NCBI GenBank assembly: GCA_029432795.1
Contig: JARNMJ010000023.1
Coordinates: 1-62,600, forward strand
Reading direction: 5' to 3'
From: Pontiellaceae bacterium B12219
GTDB taxonomy: Bacteria; Verrucomicrobiota; Kiritimatiellia; Kiritimatiellales; Pontiellaceae
DNA: 62,600 nt
The notes under the pieces were generated by a model. That model did no database searches, was not told where the DNA came from, and was given only the letters and a program-made list of their open reading frames with translations. The translations under genes were made by a program, and so were the position numbers. Numbering within the stretch: the first letter of the stretch is position 1; the number at the start of each line of letters is the position of its first letter. Below are positions 58,974-62,600 of this stretch, one piece after another.

Positions 58974-60491
58974 TTAACTCAGAAAAAGCTGATAAGCCGG
59001 ATTATCTGTTTCTTCATAAAACTCGTAACCCAGCTTATCGAGAAAGTCTTTGAGCTGCCTGCGTTCAGCTGCGGGTACCTGAATGCCCACCAGCACACGC
59101 CCGAATGCTGCACCATGATTGCGGTAATGAAACATCGAAATGTTCCAGCCCTGTCCCAGAGAGGCGAGAAACTTCGCCAATGCGCCGGGGCGCTCGGGAA
59201 ATTCAAAACGATAAAGTAATTCATCAGTAAACGCTGCCGAAGCCCGGCCGCCCACCATATGGCGGATATGCATCTTGGCCATTTCATTATCCGTCAGGTC
59301 GACCACCGGGTAGCCTTTGCTGCGCAGTCCGGTCACGAGCTCTTCCCGATCGTTATGTTCGGGCGAAACCTGTACCCCGACGAATATCTTCGCCGCTTTT
59401 GCATCGGCGTACCGGTAATTGAATTCGGTAATATTGCGCCGTGCCAGCGCTGCACAGAATTTTTTAAAACTACCGGGGCGCTCGGGAATGGTTACGCTGA
59501 TAATGGCTTCGCGCTTTTCCCCAATTTCAGTGCGTTCCGAAATATAACGCAGGCGATCAAAATTGGTGTTGGCGCCGCTGTCGATAGCGATCAGCGTTTT
59601 GCCGGCACAACTGTTTTGGTCGACATATTTTTTCAGCCCGGCAAGGGCCAGGGCGCCGGCGGGCTCAGCTATCGAGCGGGTATCATCGAAAATATCTTTA
59701 ATCGCCGCGCACATTTCATCCGTGCTTACCGTGATGACGGCATCCACGGTTTTACGGATCACCCGGAATGTTTCCTTTCCGATTTGGGCCACGGCAACTC
59801 CGTCGGCAAAAAGATCGACGCTGGGTAAAGTAACCCGTCGACCTTTTTCCATCGCCGCTTGCAGGCAGGCTGCTCCCTCGGGCTCAACCCCGATCACTTT
59901 GATCTCCGGGCGCACATATTTAATATAAGCCGCCACACCCGCCAGCAATCCGCCGCCGCCAACCGGCACAAACACGGCCTCAATCGGCCCCGTGTGCTGA
60001 CGCAGGATTTCCATGCTGATAGTGCCCTGACCCGCGATCACCTCAGGATCGTCATACGGGTGGATATATACCATGCCCTTTTCGAGCACCAATTTTTGTG
60101 CGAGGGAGGAGGCTTCATCAAAGGTATCTCCCTGCAATATCACCTTGGCACCGCGACTGCGTACAGCATCCACCTTGATTTTGGGGGTGGTTCGGGGCAT
60201 CACAATCGTCGCTTTAACACCCAGTTTTAATGCCGCCAACGCCAGCCCCTGCGCGTGATTGCCTGCCGATGCGGCCACCACTCCTTTGGCCAAATCTTCT
60301 TCGCTGAGATGGGCCATTTTGTTATATGCACCGCGAATCTTGAAGGAAAATACCGGCTGTAAGTCTTCACGTTTGAGTAAAATCTCATTGTTGAACCGGC
60401 GCGACAACAACGGAAGGTGGTCGAGCGGCGTTTCAATCGCTACATCATAAACGCGGGCATCGAGAATTTTTCTGATATATTTCTGAGGCAT
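58974..60491 (-). CDS. IlvA, threonine ammonia-lyase (biosynthetic)
   Basis: 505 aa from the ATG at 60491; a longer in-frame start is unlikely. PLP enzyme making 2-oxobutanoate, first step of isoleucine synthesis. PLP-lysine motif VFSFKIRGAYNK, SAGNHAQGLA, VPVGGGGLLAG, and two C-terminal ACT-like regulatory domains (about 330-505; for instance ERPGSFKKFCAALARR and ERPGALAKFLASLGQ), so feedback control by isoleucine is expected. Confidence 0.94.
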   Translation of the reverse strand: MPQKYIRKILDARVYDVAIETPLDHLPLLSRRFNNEILLKREDLQPVFSFKIRGAYNKMAHLSEEDLAKGVVAASAGNHAQGLALAALKLGVKATIVMPRTTPKIKVDAVRSRGAKVILQGDTFDEASSLAQKLVLEKGMVYIHPYDDPEVIAGQGTISMEILRQHTGPIEAVFVPVGGGGLLAGVAAYIKYVRPEIKVIGVEPEGAACLQAAMEKGRRVTLPSVDLFADGVAVAQIGKETFRVIRKTVDAVITVSTDEMCAAIKDIFDDTRSIAEPAGALALAGLKKYVDQNSCAGKTLIAIDSGANTNFDRLRYISERTEIGEKREAIISVTIPERPGSFKKFCAALARRNITEFNYRYADAKAAKIFVGVQVSPEHNDREELVTGLRSKGYPVVDLTDNEMAKMHIRHMVGGRASAAFTDELLYRFEFPERPGALAKFLASLGQGWNISMFHYRNHGAAFGRVLVGIQVPAAERRQLKDFLDKLGYEFYEETDNPAYQLFLS

Positions 60492-60631
60492 AGTACTTTT
60501 ACTCTTTGATCGGATAACGCCTGCAAACCACTCTAACTGATAACGGCCCATTTTAGAGTCTGCGCAGGCGGTTAAAAACAATATTTTTCAGCCAGCTGCC
60601 ATGGGCAGGGACGCGTTGGGGAAAATAAAGA

Positions 60632-60660
60632 GGGGTCAGTCCTCGTTGAAGGCTGACCCC
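60632..60660. repeat. REP-like hairpin GGGGTCAGTC
   Basis: GGGGTCAGTCC, loop TCGTTGA, AGGCTGACCCC; the stem is nearly perfect. It is the kind of short GGGTCAGACC-type palindrome linked with REP-associated tyrosine transposases, but no transposase gene is in the window. Lies between ilvA and the zinc-ribbon gene. Confidence 0.7.
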
Positions 60661-60704
60661 TGAGTCCCGGCACTGAAATTGTGACGAGTTCTATGGGCTT
60701 ATTT

Positions 60705-61544
60705 TTAGTCTTCGAGATGTTTGGCTTTTTTGGCCGTTTTGATTTCGGGCAGCTCGAATCCGGTTTCCGCCGCCTGCGTGGCGACCGGAACATCGCGCAC
60801 TTCGGTAATATAGCGCTTAAGCATTTTTTTCTGTTCTCCACTGATGCGGGGGAAGTGGTAGACGCCATCCTGATCCCACGATTTTGTGCCTTCAATGATG
60901 CTCAGTCGGCTGATGAAGGTTTGCAGCAGCTGGTCATGGGGATAGCGGTAGGTGGTGTCGTCTTCGGTGAAGGTGACCCATACGTCATACCCGAGCCACT
61001 CTTTTTTAAAGATCATGCGGGTTGAAAACTGATCGGACTCAATGATGTCATTTTCGTGGGAGGCTTCCCACTCGGCTTTGACATCCTGAAAAACAGCTTT
61101 TGATTTTCCGCAATGCGGGCAGGAACGAACGCCTTTGTTCAGGAATCCGGAAATCAGATAGGCCTTGTTGCAATGGGGGCACATGACGGCGGCATTGTTT
61201 CCGTGGCAGTCGGCCACTTCCACTTTCGGAGAAGCTGTAGCACTTTGCTCTTCTTCCGGCCGGCCTTTGAATTCTTTGATGGCCGCGAGAAGGAGTTTGC
61301 TTTTACCGATAATTTCTTCGGAGGCCATCAGATCGGGGTGCATTTCGGCCGGTTTGTATCCATCCGGCAGTCCGGTCTTTTTATTAACCACCCACGAGGT
61401 GTATTGGCGGGGTGGGCCCAGAATTTCCTGCCAGTCCACTTTGTCGAACGGGCCGAAACCCAGATAGCTCTGCACGGCGGAATAGGTGGCCCGTACCTGG
61501 TTTGCGTTCAGATAATCCAATGCTTTTCGAATGTCGCCTTTCAT
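60705..61544 (-). CDS. Zinc-ribbon protein, unknown
   Basis: 279 aa, AGGAG ribosome site. N-terminal domain (about 1-85) with KALDYLNANQVRATYSAVQSYLGFGP and PRQYTSWVVNKKTGLPDGYK, of a kind I have seen in small uncharacterised proteins. Then a zinc ribbon: CPHCNKAYLISGFLNKG then CPHCGKSKAVF (about residues 122-146). The remaining part (about 165-260) is rich in charged residues. No catalytic motif. A nucleic-acid role is possible only by the ribbon. Confidence 0.6.
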   Translation of the reverse strand: MKGDIRKALDYLNANQVRATYSAVQSYLGFGPFDKVDWQEILGPPRQYTSWVVNKKTGLPDGYKPAEMHPDLMASEEIIGKSKLLLAAIKEFKGRPEEEQSATASPKVEVADCHGNNAAVMCPHCNKAYLISGFLNKGVRSCPHCGKSKAVFQDVKAEWEASHENDIIESDQFSTRMIFKKEWLGYDVWVTFTEDDTTYRYPHDQLLQTFISRLSIIEGTKSWDQDGVYHFPRISGEQKKMLKRYITEVRDVPVATQAAETGFELPEIKTAKKAKHLED

Positions 61545-62098
61545 AATAAAATCTCCTGTGTCATGCTAATAAACACTATGTCGTACTAGTATGACAGACA
61601 AAAATACGGATGAATTTGACGGCCGCCCGCTGAATATCGCCTTTTTCGGAAACGCCAGATCCGTTGGAGGTCAGGCGATCGAATCCGCGGGGCGGCAAGC
61701 GGAGGAACAAATAGCCCGATGCTCTTGCAGGAATAATGGTATCTCACAGAGAATGGATTGCTGTGCCTTCGTGTCCTTGGGGGCTTTGTGAGAGGATGGT
61801 TTGGGTAGGGCTGGTTCGACGAACCCGCCTCTCGGAGAATCCGCTTTGCCGGAAAATCCCTCCAATCATGCGGACGGTTTATCGAACGGTCCCTGTCCTT
61901 GGAGCACTTCCGGCGGGGCGCGCCGTTCGTCCGCAGGGGGATTAGCCGCGAGAGATCACAGGGAAACGCATAGCTTCCAAAGCTCTTGTCACGTCGTAGC
62001 TGTTGCGAAGGCGGATGGAAACTTTTTCGACTTGTGCCCGCTTCTGCAAAGCGACAGTCTGTTCAACTGAATTTTAATATAAACCAAGGAGAGATACG
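61545..62098. other. Gene-poor 554-bp region with fragments
   Basis: No full gene. A plus-strand 66-codon frame starting at 61591 opens with DEFDGRPLNIAFFGNARSVG, which distantly resembles the end of an RNA-binding (RRM) protein, then runs into nonsense, so it may be a gene remnant. The sequence 61761-61795 (GTGCCTTCG TGTCCTTGG GGGCTTTGT) is a period-9 repeat. The rest shows nothing recognisable. Confidence 0.5.
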
Positions 62099-62377
62099 AT
62101 GGCCTCAGCAGCACGACACATTCTGGTTGCATCCGAAGCGGATTGCGCAACATTGAAAAAGCAGATTGAAGAAGGCGGCGATTTTGCGGAACTCGCAAAA
62201 GCGCATTCCAAATGCCCATCGGGTGCAGAGGGCGGGGCCCTTGGCACCTTCGGCCCGGGCCAGATGGTAAAGGAATTCGACGAAGTCGTATTCAGCGCGC
62301 CGGTGGGTGAAGTGCAGGGACCGGTGAAAACCCAGTTCGGCTACCACCTCGTGGAAGTCAGAAATCGCGTGGACTAA
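62099..62377 (+). CDS. Parvulin-type peptidyl-prolyl isomerase
   Basis: 92 aa, AAGGAGAG ribosome site. A stand-alone PpiC-like parvulin domain: ASAARHILVASEADCATLKK, FAELAKAHSKCPSGAEGGAL, GTFGPGQMVKEFDEVVF, and VKTQFGYHLVEVRNR. No signal peptide, so cytosolic. The FKBP at 53231 also appears cytosolic. Confidence 0.95.
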   Translation: MASAARHILVASEADCATLKKQIEEGGDFAELAKAHSKCPSGAEGGALGTFGPGQMVKEFDEVVFSAPVGEVQGPVKTQFGYHLVEVRNRVD

Positions 62378-62405
62378 TACCTAAAAATCTAACCGGTATT
62401 TATTG

Positions 62406-62500
62406 GCCACGAAAAGGCACATGGCGCCGCCGAAAAGAAGGCGGCTGCACAAAGACCCGAACAGCAGAGTTTTCGTGCCTCTTGCGCTTCTTTGTGGCTA
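62406..62500. repeat. Inverted 9-nt-period sequence near the right edge
   Basis: The left arm (GCCACGAAA AGGCACATG) and right arm (TTTTCGTGC CTCTTGCGC TTCTTTGTG GCTA) are partly complementary. Same type as at 23231. Confidence 0.6.
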
Positions 62501-62508
62501 TCCTCACA

Positions 62509-62600
62509 CTAGTGTCCTGATTCATAAATAGGTTTATTTAACTTCGTTCTGGCCCGATTGATTTTTTCCAAGATGTCTTTGCCTTTGGCAACCCAGCGAT
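62509..62600 (-). CDS. 3' end of a probable IS630-type transposase (partial)
   Basis: Minus-strand frame open to the window edge, ending RWVAKGKDILEKINRARTKL then NKPIYESGH and a TAG. The pattern recalls the C-terminal end of IS630/Tc1-type transposases. It ends in CTAGTGTCCTGATTCATAAA, which may be the terminal inverted repeat region. The rest of the element is outside the window, so the family is tentative. Confidence 0.45.
   Translation of the reverse strand, partial: RWVAKGKDILEKINRARTKLNKPIYESGH

Overview
The window comes from a Gram-negative bacterium. It carries a Tol-Pal envelope system, lipoproteins, a TolC-MacAB-type export operon, two PEP-CTERM anchored proteins, a TPP riboswitch, and secreted proteins with FG-GAP or EF-hand-like calcium motifs. 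That mix, with the base composition and the intergenic repeats, fits the PVC group best. My guess is Kiritimatiellota/Verrucomicrobiota, inferred from gene content rather than from a marker gene. There is no rRNA and no CRISPR array. The region is mostly chromosomal housekeeping with a few small accessory inserts.

Layout. 1-4.05 kb: DUF2721 protein, lipoprotein hydrolase and a thiSGH operon behind a TPP riboswitch, all on the minus strand. 4.17-4.35 kb: two identical tRNA-Glu genes. 4.6-9.7 kb: tolQ-tolR-tolA-like-tolB-pal, then a protein with two degenerate GGDEF domains. 9.7-14.8 kb: pdxJ, nnr, phosphofructokinase, pheS and a small lipoprotein. 15-17 kb: a small accessory islet (ParE-type toxin with antitoxin, Mrr-type nuclease), bordered by a decayed copy of the 3' end of the next gene. 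17-25 kb: an FG-GAP secreted protein, an unknown secreted protein and a DegP-like protease in one operon, then avtA and two PEP-CTERM genes. 25-33 kb: a cmoB 3' remnant, cmoB, cmoA, a secreted trypsin-like protease and a tripartite efflux operon. 33-40.2 kb: lipoprotein, lipid kinase, MFS transporter, a DUF134/DUF5320 cluster, an Rrf2 regulator, hemH and hemG. 40.4-46.3 kb: two lipoproteins that share a C-terminal motif, then a minus-strand cluster of three uncharacterised proteins behind an FtsK that lacks membrane segments. 46.4-50 kb: BI-1 protein, SatP-like acetate transporter and a two-subunit sodium:solute symporter. 50-62.6 kb: DM13 protein, a membrane/coiled-coil pair, FKBP, pgm, two SPFH proteins, ilvA, a zinc-ribbon protein, a parvulin, and the edge of a probable IS630-type transposase.

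The most striking signal is not a gene. A 15-bp palindrome, TTCCAANNNTTGGAA, occurs in 14 exact copies, with about twenty more near copies, over 62.6 kb. Random sequence of equal base composition would give about 0.004 exact copies. Half of the exact copies are noncoding: one forms the P3 stem of the TPP riboswitch, three lie exactly 2 nt after stop codons, and one forms the core of a terminator hairpin. The other half are inside genes, in all three reading frames, so the constraint acts on DNA or RNA and not on protein.

A second signal is a set of intergenic inverted arrays with a 7-nt or 9-nt internal period. Their sequences differ from locus to locus, but they often run straight into, and even supply, the stop codon of the neighbouring gene. 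A third is two decayed copies of gene 3' ends lying downstream of their intact parents.
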